The translations under genes were made by a program, and so were the position numbers. Positions 24,798-36,163 of a stretch of 64,000 nucleotides of DNA are shown here, piece after piece (position 1 is the first letter of the stretch; each line of letters begins with the position of its first letter). This stretch comes from Uloborus plumipes (taxonomy: Eukaryota; Arthropoda; Arachnida; Araneae; Uloboridae). The notes beneath the pieces are model-generated. The model was given only the letters and a program-made list of their open reading frames with translations. It had not been told where the DNA came from and made no database searches. The stretch is taken from contig JAXGGA010005531.1 of NCBI GenBank assembly GCA_038373865.1, forward strand, positions 1-64,000, read 5' to 3'.

Positions 24798-25791
24798 CTA
24801 AAATAGAAAACAAATATATGTTACAATGTTAATATTCCATAAAGAAATATTAATTATCACTTTCTTTTTTCGTTTTTTTAAATTTTAATTCATTCTATTT
24901 TAGGTGTAATATGTTATAAAATAGTTTTACATCTTGATATAGTGAGAAACAGTGGGGGTGATGTATCCCCAGAAACATAATAATACATTAATATTATAAG
25001 CATACTCAATTTCATTTACTTAATATTGTACTTAATTTCCCATAAATATATAAAATATTCCTTTTTTGCCAACAATGGGCGAAAAAAACAACATTAACAT
25101 TCAATAAAAACATTTTCCGTATTCTATTTTGTTTCTTTTGACGTTACCATGCCAAAAAAATAAAAGAAAGAAAAATCTACAGCAGAACAATACTTAAATT
25201 ATAAAATACAAAGAAATATAAATATTGCAGACGATAATAAATTGTTAAATACGGAATATAAAACACGAAAATAACGTAAAAAACAAAAGGAGCACGGAAA
25301 GTATTAACATAAGACCTTAAGAAAAAATAATAGCAAGCAGTATACTATAATAGGTTTTTTCTTTAATAATTTAATTTAAAATAATTATTAAACAAATATA
25401 GGTTTTCTTTTTTTAAGAGCCAAAACAAAGATTTTTTAACTCAGATTGCCACTTTTTTACAATTTTATTCATATTTATAAAATATGCATTTAAGTATTGT
25501 ACTACTTAGTTGTTTTCTTAGCTTATTTCAAAAAATTTTTCCCACTAACATTAATAACTTTCTTTATATGTCTGTTGATCTATTATTATGTTTTAAGATA
25601 AATGTTTGCAATTTGGAAAGGTAAAGAAAATTTCCTCGCTTAATCAATATTCCACTTAATCAAATAATATTTCTTGGAACCAACAATATTCATTTAAATG
25701 GGGCTAACAGTACATTTAGTTGCATTTTTTTAACCCTCTAATTCCATTTTTCTTGACACATTACCAGAATTAGAGCAGAAAGTATGCTTAA

Positions 25792-26090
25792 CTCTTTATG
25801 CACTGACGGTACTCAGAAGTCCTGCTTTTATTCAGTTAGTATTATGAATCCAAAATGGCTGTAATCATGCTGAAACCTTTAAGTACCACTCCTTGTACTT
25901 TGCTGAAAGGCCAACAGACGGTACCTGCGATCGGAAAAAGTTTTCTTGGGGGCCCAAGGGCATAGGGGTCCTTAGACCCCCAAAATTTTCAAAAATTTTT
26001 ACTTGATAAATGTTTTTTGATGTATTTTCAACTAAAAAAACCAAAAAAATATATAAAAATCATTAATAACTTAATTCAGTACATAAAGGG
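25792..26090. mobile_element. piggyBac-type MITE, family 2
   Basis: 299 bp, TTAA on both sides (25788-25791, 26091-26094). Ends CTCTTTATGCACTGA and TCAGTACATAAAGGG are inverted, with C/G-rich termini. It lies in the 1.4-kb intron between tail exons 2 and 3. Confidence 0.78.
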
Positions 26091-26198
26091 TTAATTGCAT
26101 TTTTCTGAAAGCAGCAATTTTCAACCTGTTTTAGTATTGAGCTAGATCAGTGATATGTATGTGTAATTGAGATAGTAAAGTAAAGTGGCCACAATTAC

Positions 26199-26347
26199 TT
26201 TTGTTAAATAGGGAGGTTCTCCATGATGCACACTGAATGTTTTGAACTCTTCTGTTTCACCATTATCTTCTTCAGCAGGAGGGCCAGGTAGTTGAAATGT
26301 TGCATAAGGGGCTATCTCATCTTCATACTCTGGAACAGAATGAGAGG
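26199..26347 (-). CDS. Dscam: Dscam exon: cytoplasmic tail 2 with YATFQL motif
   Basis: Encodes SSHSVPEYEDEIAPYATFQL, then PGPPAEEDNGETEEFKTFSV and HHGEPPYLTK. EIAPYATFQLP is the most conserved piece of the arthropod Dscam tail and contains tyrosines suited to SH2-adaptor binding. PGPP and EPPY are proline-rich. Acceptor GTGTAG, donor AAA|GTAATT; phase 1 in, phase 0 out. A 299-bp piggyBac-type MITE begins 108 nt past the donor. Confidence 0.93.
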
Positions 26348-27106
26348 CTACACACAGCATGATTTACTGTTCTTTTGGGAAAACATTTTCTAAAATTGCA
26401 CAACTTAATATATATTATGGCACCATCCATTAACTTAAAAAAACATCCCTATTTTCAGTATTAATTTAACCACGTTCAAAACAGTAGTCTAATAGCACCA
26501 CCTTTTCTGACAATCTTCAGTTGCAGTAACTATCCCAATTTGTTGAGGGTTTTAAATCTTGCTCTGAAGCTGCTGAACCAATTTCAGATAAGCAATTATG
26601 TCGTTTAAATAGGTTAATTTCAGCAAATGAAATTTTCCTATATCATTCTTTTGGTATGGATAAAGTAAATGTGTTCATTAAACCTCTTTAAAGTCCTTAT
26701 AATGTTTTTAAAAATGTGAAATGAAATTTCTCATTCGAAAGATTTAGCACTTTATACTATATGCTTGAAACTGAAATATTCAATTACTTTCTAATAGTTC
26801 TGATGTACTTGCATCTTTAGAAATGTATGGATCTCTTTAATAAAGCTTATTAAAAAGCAAAGAGGAATTTATATGAACCATACACAGCATAGTATAACTA
26901 CTTTTGGAGTTTTTTTTTCTGATTTACTTTCAAATTATTCTATATTTTATTATGATATATTTCCCTATAGGCACTGCTAGCAATAATAATAAAAGTAAAC
27001 TACAAGTTTCTAACATTCAACAGACAATTAAAATTGCTTTGTATTTTCTTCACTGCTCTCAGAATATATGCAAAGAAAATCAAGATATTTTAAAAGTTCA
27101 ACTCAC
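26348..27106 (-). other. Dscam intron between tail exons 1 and 2
   Basis: About 760 nt of AT-rich sequence without a recognised element. Confidence 0.7.
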
Positions 27107-27361
27107 AATGACTAGTGGAAGGTCCAGCCTGTTGACTGCTTTGGCGCGATTGAGGAACATTATTTGTGGGAGCCACTTTCCGAACGGGAGAAGAAAAATA
27201 GGACGGGAGATCTCGATTATTATGACTTTGTTGATTATGAGTAGAGTGACCATGACTGTGACTATGACTGTGCCTGCTGGAAGCTTCAGATCTGCCAGTT
27301 TTCTTATCGATGTGAGCCATAAGAGCAGTTGTTGTAGAGACATCTGCTCTTGAAGCTGCAT
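27107..27361 (-). CDS. Dscam: Dscam exon: cytoplasmic tail 1, histidine/serine-rich
   Basis: Encodes about 84 residues beginning DAASRADVSTTTALMAHIDK and containing a His/Ser alternating stretch (RHSHSHSHGHSTHNQQSHNN), then YFSSPVRKVAPTNNVPQSRQ and SSQQAGPSTSH. It is low-complexity but shows no stop through 255 nt, has a CCTAG acceptor and a T|GTGAGT donor, and is in phase with both neighbours. No enzymatic motif. The His-rich tract is unusual for Dscam tails as I know them. Confidence 0.88.
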
Positions 27362-27462
27362 CTAGGATACCAGTCAGTAAACATTTAACTTGTCTTTAAC
27401 CATCACAATGCACACTTTTTCAATGAAAAAATATTACTCAAAATAAACTAAGTATAGTTCAC

Positions 27463-27642
27463 CTCTATAATGATGACCAGTGTTCCGCCTACGTTTGTAC
27501 ATAACAAGGCATACAACTGCTACAATTCCAGCAATCAAGACAACACCAGATGATGCCATGGATACAAGTGTGGTAGTGTCTTCAAAGAAAGAAGTTGCAG
27601 AAGGCATATGACCTTGAGTACCATGATCGGGAACAGGAAATG
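27463..27642 (-). CDS. Dscam: Dscam exon: juxtamembrane and transmembrane segment
   Basis: Encodes about 60 residues: an extracellular juxtamembrane stretch (PFPVPDHGTQGHMPSATSFF), a hydrophobic span centred on GVVLIAGIVAVVCLVMY, then the stop-transfer cluster KRRRNTGHHYR. This makes a single-pass type I membrane protein. Insect Dscam1 has two alternative TM exons here; I looked between the FN6 exon and this one, and downstream, and saw no second TM-like exon. The intron that follows is only 101 nt, the shortest in the window. Phase 1 in and out. Confidence 0.92.
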
Positions 27643-28509
27643 CTGAAATGGTTTTGAAAGAGATTATTTTTTCTCATTTTGTCTATTTGATCCTTATAAA
27701 AAGTATCTTTAAAATTAATAACCTAAATAAGGAAAAAAAGCAGCCGTGCCTTAAAAAATCCAACTGCACTTTTCCATAACATATTCATCTCGTAATAAAT
27801 GATATAAAAGGAATTATTTTTGAAAAGGATCAACATCAAAAATGAGAAGTCGCATAGTAGCTGACTTAATAGTTAAAGTTAGTAAGTCAAAATTAGTTTA
27901 GTTAGTACAATTAAAATTAAAAATAAACCAATTAAAAGCAAAAATCTATACTTAAAAAAAACCCTATCAAAATAGTGTTTGCATTATGTAAGTAATAAAC
28001 ATAAGGAATTTCCTTTACAAATATAAATAAATAAGGGAGGGGGATACGATTAATATATAAAGCAACTGCATGATTGTCTACAAGAACTAGAGCATTGTTT
28101 TTCTTTATAATACAGAAAAATCTCAATGCAGCAAATACCAATACAGTGAAATATCCATTTTGGTGAAATAAATATTCAGTCCCCCTTTATATGGCATTAA
28201 ATAGTTTAAAATTGTATTATAAGAAAAAAAAATTGCAGTTTCTTGAAGGTCATTGTAATTGCATTGAAAATATTTTCATTACAAATAATAACAGACTAAC
28301 ATAATGACTTTAATTCCAACGGATTTTATAATATAGATTAACTCTGCCATATTTTAAATCATATTCATGATCTGATAAAAGATACATAATTTGAACAAGA
28401 CTAGCAATAAATTGTTGGACATTTCAACAATTTAATCTTCATTTTAAGCCAGAAAAAGTCAGTTTTTGAAGCAAACAGAAAGATTATCAGAGAATTAAAT
28501 AAAACTTAC
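27643..28509 (-). other. Dscam intron between FNIII-6 and transmembrane exons
   Basis: 867 nt. Checked for an alternative transmembrane exon; none is supported. Confidence 0.7.
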
Positions 28510-28806
28510 GATTTGCATTTGTCATTGTAATGACATCATACTCAGCCATGGTGAATCCTGCAGCATTGTGAGCAGTGATTTTGATGACATACCAAGTCTC
28601 TGGCGCAAGATCTGGAACTACCAGCTGATGCTGTCGCTCAGGGTTCGCATGATCTGTCAACACTGTCCAGTGGCTGTGACTATGAGGTCGGTATTCAATG
28701 CTCATGCGAGTTATGGGACATCCACCAGCTTGCCAAGTGGATAAATGAAGGATAAGGTGGGTAGAATTAGTAAAAACCATGTCTTCTTGTTTTGGAGCAA
28801 GTGGAA
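28510..28806 (-). CDS. Dscam: Dscam exon: FNIII-6 (whole domain in one exon)
   Basis: Encodes about 99 residues starting VPLAPKQEDMVFTNSTHLIL, with HLSTWQAGGCPITRMSIEYR in the middle and LAPETWYVIKITAHNAAGFT near the end. W-x-x-G-G-C-P-I-x-x-x-x-I-E-Y-R and L-x-P-x-T-W-Y-x-I-K-I-x-A-H-N-A-A-G are among the best conserved stretches of Dscam. Unlike FN1 to FN5 the domain is not interrupted by an intron. Two NST-type sequons may be glycosylated. Phase 1 in and out. Confidence 0.95.
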
Positions 28807-30757
28807 CTAAATGATAGAAATTCATATGAAAATCTTGAAAACTCCACATTGAAAAAAATTAAAAACAATAGAAATGTAAATCGTAAAGCTAAAATGTAGC
28901 TATGAATGAACAAAAACAGGAACTTCAAAGTGCAAAAGGTTCTAATCAACAAGCTCCTTTCCCAGCTGTGTTCTCAGTTTATGTTATTTTTTCACATCAA
29001 AATAGAAATAAAGGTTTAATACACTGGGTTTCATTGTGCTCAGTAAATAACTTTTCTTCCTCATTTCTTCTCAAAAGACATAAAATGTCCGAAAACTTCA
29101 GTTTTATCTTTAAAACAGAATATAAGCAATTTTAACAAAAACATCAATTTTTTTGACAACACAGATCTCATTTTTTTTCAGCCTTTAGAATAGTTAAAAA
29201 GTGAACAAATAAAGAAAAATTGAAAACGAAACAAAGTTTTGAGAACGCTACAACCTTGTTTATATTTACAATTTGGGGCCAAAGGCAATTTGGCTAAGCA
29301 AAAATGCAGATAATTAATGTAATAAGCAGAAAAACACTTAAATAAACAAGCTATATTTAATTATAAAATTACATAGAATTGTTTACAAGACATTAAAAAT
29401 AATTTTCTGCAGAATTTCTTAAAAAAGAATTGGTTCACTGTTCTCCATTTTAAAAACGAGTAAACAGTTGAAGAAAGTGTGGTCAAGTAACTGCTTTTTC
29501 ATTAATAGATCAAAAAGCAAACACTTAGTATACTTATAGCTACATTTTTGCTATCATAATTTAAAGCTGTCTGTGTGAACATAAATTCTTAGAAAGTCTG
29601 CAAATTTGATGTGAATTATCTGGATCAACAGGTTATTTATTTTGAATCAAAGATTTTTTTTTTGAAAACAGCATAACTATATCTCACAGCATAAACTGTA
29701 ATAAGAAATGTACTTCAAAAACTAAACTTATTAGGGAAACATATAGACCAAATGATCTGAATTAAACCAACTCACCAGAACCTTGAGTTTTAAATGATAT
29801 GGGGTTGCTTCTTTCTCCTTTACCTTCGCTAGTAAGAGGAACAACATATAACTGATACTTCACTCCACATTCTAAATTTTCTAATCTGTATGTCTGATTT
29901 TTACTGAGTATTCTGCGCTGCTGCCATTCTCCTCCATCAGGTTTAAAGTGCAACTCATGCCCTATTAAAAACAGAATTTGGTTGTTATACTTTGTTATTA
30001 CAAAGCTTCGAAAACTTAATTTTATAATTAAAATAACGTGATTTTTCTACATGCTTTACAAGACACCAACTTAAGTTACTTAAGTTTCAATATACTGTGA
30101 CAAATTTAACTACTTCTACCTAACAAATTATTCTGTAATCATTCAGTTGCTAGTGCATAAAATACTGACATGCAAACATGTAAGTCTTGATGGATGACTA
30201 TTAAATGTTTCCGTGGTTTTGGTCCTTTATGTAAATGTTGTCAATTTCTTTCTTGCCCTGTATGATTGCTAAACATAGATGTTACAAGAATGAGGAGTTC
30301 GGGCTGCAGTTTTATTGCCATTCCAAACGATAAATAGAACTGGCTATGTACTCCTTATTTGCGTGGCCTTTTCAAAAATCATGAAATAATGGCATTAATA
30401 TCTATTTGATTGAAATGAGTTTTTAGAATCAAAGGCATTTTTATTAAAATATAAACATTTGGATGATTGTTTTCGTCAAAATACGAATTGCACTACATGT
30501 TTAAGAACCCATGACAAAAGTTACCTTTGCCACTTGACCCATGACTAAAAATAATTTGTGTGTGTGTGTCTGCCATAATTATAGCTAAAAACAGTTTGAA
30601 TTCACAGAGTTTAATTTGGAACTCATGTCTTACATACATAACCAGAAAACCAAAAGGGCTTCTATTAAAGTTGTTGCTGCATCAAAAATGTAAGCTCAAT
30701 ACACTGATATTTGAGTACATTTTGTCTAAATAAATAAAAAAGAAAACATTTACTTAC
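28807..30757 (-). other. Dscam introns flanking the second FNIII-5 exon
   Basis: Two introns of about 970 nt (28807-29775) and 796 nt (29962-30757). AT-rich; no element recognised. Confidence 0.6.
29776..29961 (-). CDS. Dscam: Dscam exon: second half of FNIII-5
   Basis: Encodes HELHFKPDGGEWQQRRILSK, NQTYRLENLECGVKYQLYVV and PLTSEGKGERSNPISFKTQG. The EW-x-x-x-x segment and L-E-x-L-x-C-G-x-x-Y-x-L-Y-V are FNIII C' to F strands typical of Dscam FN5. An NQT sequon is present. Phase 1 in and out (TCTG|GTGAGT). Confidence 0.93.
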
Positions 30758-30853
30758 CTCTGATGATGCTGCGATCTTTAGACTGAGGAAGTTCCAATAA
30801 AACTGAATTAGCTGTAGTTGACAAGACCTTCACTTGTGGCACATGAGATGGAA
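30758..30853 (-). CDS. Dscam: Dscam exon: first half of FNIII-5
   Basis: A 96-nt exon encoding VPSHVPQVKVLSTTANSVLL and ELPQSKDRSIIRG. It is the start of an FNIII domain but lacks the usual B-strand Trp (ELPQS in place of the W-x-P motif), which is also loosely conserved in other Dscam FN5 domains. Phase 1 on both sides. Confidence 0.88.
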
Positions 30854-32844
30854 CTAGAATTGTTATTGAGAATCAAGATATGATCATTCATGAGCTAATT
30901 CATAATCAGTTAAATAAAACTATTTAAGATTGAAAGGTAAAATTAATACCTGGCTCTGTGTATAGAAAGTCCATAGTAGTGCATGGGAAAAATAATTTTG
31001 TTATTGCTTTCTGAGAGACAATATAATTTTATGAAATGATAGTAACTGTAATATTAATCATAATCAATCTTAAACTGATGATCAAGAAACAAAATAACTA
31101 ATGTATTTTTTAATGTTTTTTAATATACTTTTACTCAAATTGAAATCTTCTGCATCAGTTACTTATATTGAACAGCAATCACTAAAATGAATTTTAATCA
31201 TAGGTTTTTGAAATTACACTTTTCTAGCTTTCTGAAAGATTTTACTTGCTGTTTGCTTTTCACTGCACAACACATTACAACATTTGAATTAGATTATCTT
31301 TTCCACTTTGTTATTGCACAGAAATGTTAAACACATTTAGTACAAAAAGAAAATAAATGCATAAAAACTAAAATGTCTTAATAAGAATTTTCAGATACAA
31401 GTTTGGTTGTTTAATCTTGTATTTATTTAAAATGAAATGTCAGTTAAATGAGTTTTTGTTCATTGATCATTGCTACTATGGAGAAAAGAAAAATAGAGCT
31501 CACTATGCAAGGCGCAAAGCTCAATCTATTTTTGAGGTTTGTAGAATTCAAGATATTAATTATATTTTAGTATCTCAGAAGCCTTATTTAATTTTCCTCC
31601 CAAAAAGAGAATTTTCATTCAGAAATCAAGTTCCCTTCCTACCTAAAGATAGCATAAATTTCACTTCAGTTTTAATGAAGATCTCAGAAACTAGCAGAGA
31701 GAGAGTCTCTTTTTTTCCTATTGCTATTGCAACTAAACATTGTCTAAAATTGTTTCAAAGACTCAAGAGACAAAAAAAAAAAAAAAAATTGTCGATAGAA
31801 CAGACGGATGATGCCTTAACTTCATCTAAGCTAGTTTAAAATTGTGTATTAAAGAACTTAATTTCAAAATTCTCTAAATTGTATGTTACAGTTAAATGCC
31901 AAATAGTCGAGGAGAAACCCCATGAACATTCCCATTCTTTTACTGTCACAAAAGGTAGCCAAAAACTGTGTTTTAAAACTTCAATTACAGAAAATTTCTA
32001 AGAGCAGTCTATCACTTCCAAAGATCATTAAAAATGGCAAAGTTCTCCTTAATTTCAAAAAGATCTCGAGCAGGAGTCCCAATCCTCACTTCGTTTTAAT
32101 AATACTAAGAATTGCATAAAGCTGCAATGTTTGATGCCAGTTTTGAAAATTTCTGTGAGGGACCTGATCCCCCCCCTCCCCTACCATCTGTGCACCTTTT
32201 CTCCTAACACCCAAAGATTGCCCAAAACTGCATTTTTAAGACTTCACTTTTGAAAACTTTAGGAGGGGGGATATCCCCCAATCCCACTACCTTTGTTATT
32301 TTTCTGATGCAGCAAAAGTTAGCATAAAATTGCATGTTTTATATTTAGCTCTCCTTCAAAGCAATAAATTATACATGAGGAATTATTCAGAATCAAACTT
32401 ATTCATCTTGTTCTTTCTACTTTTCAATTCTGTTTCGTTCTTTCTCCTTTTTATAAATTTGACAGAATACACTGAGGACAATAGTTTGAAGTTTTGTCTC
32501 AATTTCAGAAAAATCAAACATCATCTGGCAGTGGTACTAAGAGCATCATGCTGCCTTTTTGATGTGTTCAAGTAAGTGCCCTCCCAAAATGAAAATGCAC
32601 CTTTTTTGGATACAATTACCCTATCATTTTTCATTCCTAACTTTTACTTGTCAGTAAATAAAATCACTGTAATTCAAAACACATTGTACAAAAAAGCAAG
32701 AATAAATCTCTCTAGAAGAAATATTAACAGTAAAAGTTGGTAGCAATTAAATTTAAAAGGTACATTTTCCAAAATTAAAACTAAGACAGTCGAAAATTTT
32801 AATATATAACGTTTGATTAACTTAGATTACATCACATAAGATAC
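30854..32844 (-). other. Dscam intron between Ig10 and FNIII-5
   Basis: 2.0 kb. Segments near 31930-32060 and 32210-32290 look like decayed copies of one C/G-run-containing repeat (both contain AAAACTG...TTTTAA...ACTTCA). A plus-strand 140-codon open frame at 31417-31839 has no recognisable features. Confidence 0.5.
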
Positions 32845-32999
32845 CTGTGACTGAAAGTGCGTAAACAATTTCATCAGCCCCATGTCTATTTTGAACTCGA
32901 CATGAATAGTTGCCACTGTCCGACAGCTGCAATTTCCGGATAACTAATGCACTCTCAGCATGAACTTCAATTCTATGCATTTTTGGCAGAGGTTCTCCA
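32845..32999 (-). CDS. Dscam: Dscam exon: second half of Ig10
   Basis: Encodes GEPLPKMHRIEVHAESALVI, RKLQLSDSGNYSCRVQNRHG and ADEIVYALSVT. S-D-S-G-N-Y-S-C-x-V-x-N is the F strand with the second disulfide cysteine, and the residues after it are the G strand. Phase 2 in, phase 1 out (ACAG|GTATCT). The 1.4-kb intron on its upstream side shows no recognisable element. Confidence 0.94.
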
Positions 33000-34381
33000 C
33001 TAAAATAATACATAGGATTGTTTTAGTTAGGTGAAAAAAATATTCATAACTTTAAAATAGTTAACTAGCATTTTCAATTTTAATGAAAAAGAGTTATTAT
33101 ATAAATGATAAAAAGAGTTATTAAAAACAATAAAGAGTTATTATTGGTCTGAGTATCAGTTTTGAGCAAGTAGAATTTTGAATTCCAAATGATTCATGCT
33201 GATTTGACAGCAAAAGTATTCTGAAACAAAACATTACAAAAGAGATGAAAGACCTTTAGACTGCAACATATTTTTTTCGTTTATCAGTAAGAAATATGGC
33301 CATTAAAAATTATGAAGCTAAGATAAATACTAATTTTATAAAAAAAATAATTATTGTTGAAATAAAATAGTTTTTTTCTTTTTTTTTTGTTTTGCCTAAA
33401 ATGTTAAAAATAATTTTTAGGATGGTGTAAAAATTAGAATGAAGTGCTCAGTATAAATTTTCTTTATAATTTTTGAAAATTTATCGTAACCACAATATGT
33501 AGGTTTGCCAATTTGTTGGACTATTTTAAATGTTAATAGAACTTCTGTTGGTTTCAAACTGCCATTATATTTGACATAAATTTTACATTTAAATGCAACT
33601 TTTAGAATGGCTGTGACATCAAACATTTTTTAAACTACCCACGACCACATTTTTTACTAGTCAACCACTGTAACTAAGGAGAGTCTTCAAAATTTCTAGA
33701 ACATTTTGATGCCAAACTCTTGGGGCAAATTTCTTTTGCAATATAAATGAAAACAACAAAAAATGTGCATCCCCCACCCTCCTGAGTAATTTTAGCAAAT
33801 TTATGAAAGAAATTAATATTCCAAAAATGTAAAAAGTGAAAAAGTGGTGTAATTCAATCAGTACAAAGCCTAACTGAATGAAAAATGCTGAATAGGAAAT
33901 TTATCATGAGTTTGGTAAAGATCAACTTGGACTAATATTCTTAACTCCTCCCCCCCCTTCCACCTTTAAATAACATATAAGATCTTCGTTTTGCTAAAAA
34001 ATAAATGACCATATGAAAATAATTTAGAATAAAATGTGACAAACTATACCTATTTGTATTGTGTTTTTGATGGTGTTATCATAAGTTTTCAACCAAATTT
34101 CAAACTCAAAATAAGTAAAACAACCCACACCTAGTAAGAAGATTGTAGTAGAAATTGTTAAAATCAACAGACTGTTAAGGTTTGGTCAACAAAAAGTTCC
34201 CAGTTGTGGTTTAAAGCAAACTAATTGTTGTCAGTTAGAAGAAATAAATAGAGGCCCGTTTTGTGTAGTAGACATATTAAATAGATAACATACTAAAATG
34301 ACTAACTTTGTTGTTAGTATCGATTGCTGGTGTATAGGAATAGAAATTCATGTCATTCAATAATAACGTGGAAAAATTTAC
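33000..34381 (-). other. Dscam intron within Ig10
   Basis: 1.4 kb phase-2 intron, AT-rich, no element recognised. Confidence 0.65.
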
Positions 34382-34496
34382 CGGAATTTCCATTCCCGCT
34401 TTGGAACTGGTGATCCTACAGCTTGGCAAGTCAAAATTACTTTATCTCCAGGCACAGTAACAATGCTTTCCCCGAAATCCATGATACGAGCAGGTA
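34382..34496 (-). CDS. Dscam: Dscam exon: first half of Ig10
   Basis: Encodes VPARIMDFGESIVTVPGDKV, ILTCQAVGSPVPKREWKFR. L-T-C-x-A-x-G-x-P-x-P and the following Trp are the B and C strands of an I-set Ig domain, giving the first disulfide cysteine. An Ig domain placed between FN4 and FN5 is the hallmark of Dscam. Phase 1 in, phase 2 out (TTCCG|GTAAAT). Confidence 0.93.
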
Positions 34497-34881
34497 CTTA
34501 AAATAAAGAATAAGAGCATTTTTCAACGTAAATACTGCATATACTAAGTAGAAAACATACATATAGTTTAAGGGTGAATAGTTCACTCTACATCAGTCAT
34601 ATTTTTAAAAACAAATTCATAAATGTAATGAAGAGAATTATTCTTATAAGAAAAAAAAAAGACTAAGGGTTATTCAGAATGGGTTAAACAAGAAGAAGCA
34701 TTGAATTCAATTAATGTGAGAAATTATAACACAGTATTCATTATGCGGAAGATGAAAATATAATGACCACAATAAATGACATCATTTTGTGTACAATATA
34801 ATGAGTTCTACTTATTTGTAAAGTGTTTTTGCTTGTGTTATCGTAAGTGAAATTTGTCAAAATCTATATCAGCAACACATA

Positions 34882-36161
34882 CAGGGGTTGGACAAAAATA
34901 TGGAAACATCTTAAAAAAGACACGTTTTCTTGTCTAATATGGTGTAGGAAACCCGTTGGCACTTAAAACAGCTTGCAGTCTTCTCGGAATGGATAAATAC
35001 AGTGCCTGTATTTCTGCCAAGGGAATATTGTACCAGTTTTCATGTAAAACGGTGGCAAGTTCAGATAACGATGTTTTCTGTGAATAACGAAAACGCATTT
35101 TCCGCTCCAATGTAGACCACAAAGGTTGGACAATATTCAGGTCTGGAAACTGTGGTGGCCAAGGGAGATGTGATAAATCATCGTCGTGCTCAGAAAACCA
35201 GTCCTAGACAATATAAGCTGAGTGAACAGTATTGCTGTCATTTTGGAAGACACGATCACCATTGGGGAATAAAATTTGAACCATGGGATGGACTTGAATA
35301 TTCACATAAGTCTTGACAAATATTCACATAAGTCTTGGCAGTCATGTGCCTTGACAGAGTTATCATGGGGCCAGAAGAGAATTACGATATGCCTGCCCAA
35401 ACCATCACAGAAGCCCCGCCATATTTCACTCTTGGCAATAAGGAGTTTGTATTATAGACTTGAGATGGGGGCGTTCTCTAGACGTAAACTCTGCCAGAAG
35501 TGAGAAACAATGGGAAAGAAAACTCATCAGACTATATTACCTTCTCCCACTACGCTATAGCCCAGGCTTTATGACTTAAGTACCACTTTTTCCTGTTTCG
35601 GGCATTAGCATCCTTGACGAATTAATTTTCAATAGCAGCACAGCCAGCAATTTCCTCTTTATGAAGCTCTTTTCTAATTGTTTTGGTACTCACAGGGTTT
35701 GATAACATGACATTCACTTCAGGAGTAACTTTTGCAGCTGTGGTCTTCTTATTTTTTGTCACAATTGCCCTCAATGATTGTCTGTCACGATCACTAAACT
35801 CACAGTTTCGTCCGCTCTGTGATTTAGCTTATGATGTTTTTCTGCATTTCAAATATGTGGAATAAATCTTCAATACAGTACCTCTCGAAACACTAAACAC
35901 TTCGGCTACTTTGCTTGCGGAAGCACCTACCATACGTGCTCCACCAATTTACCCACTTTGGAAGTCTGTTAACTCTGAAAAAATGCAATGTCAAGCTCAC
36001 AACAGTGCTCCGACGACTGAACTGTTCAACATATTTACGAAGTTGTATAAGTAGCGTCAGTAGACGAAAACGCTAGTGCCACTTACACATTTCATTGAAA
36101 TCAATCATTCTTTTCAAACATGCATTTCACTAGGTGTTTCCATATTTTTGTCCAACCCCTC
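34882..36161 (-). mobile_element. Tc1-like DNA transposon, inactive
   Basis: 1280 bp flanked by TA (34880-34881, 36162-36163). The inverted ends share GGGGTTGGACAAAAATATGG. The minus strand keeps pieces of a Tc1-type transposase: near the C-terminus QFPDLNIVQPLWSTLERKMR then ATVLHENWYNIPLAEIQALY. The usual acidic third catalytic residue region (normally E-N-x-W) reads Q-P-L-W here. Multiple frame breaks and a 22-bp tandem duplication near 35297-35343 show decay. It lies in the FN4-Ig10 intron, same orientation as Dscam. Confidence 0.88.
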
Positions 36162-36163
36162 TA

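Noticed and set aside
26904..27353. 149-codon plus-strand frame
   Set aside because: Mostly the antisense of the Dscam tail exon at 27107-27361, plus AT-rich intron.
27643..28509. Possible alternative transmembrane exon as in insect Dscam1
   Set aside because: No frame with a hydrophobic span, correct phase and splice sites was found.
31417..31839. 140-codon plus-strand frame in the Ig10-FN5 intron
   Set aside because: No domain, unusual composition with a poly-Lys run from poly-A, and no splice or promoter context.
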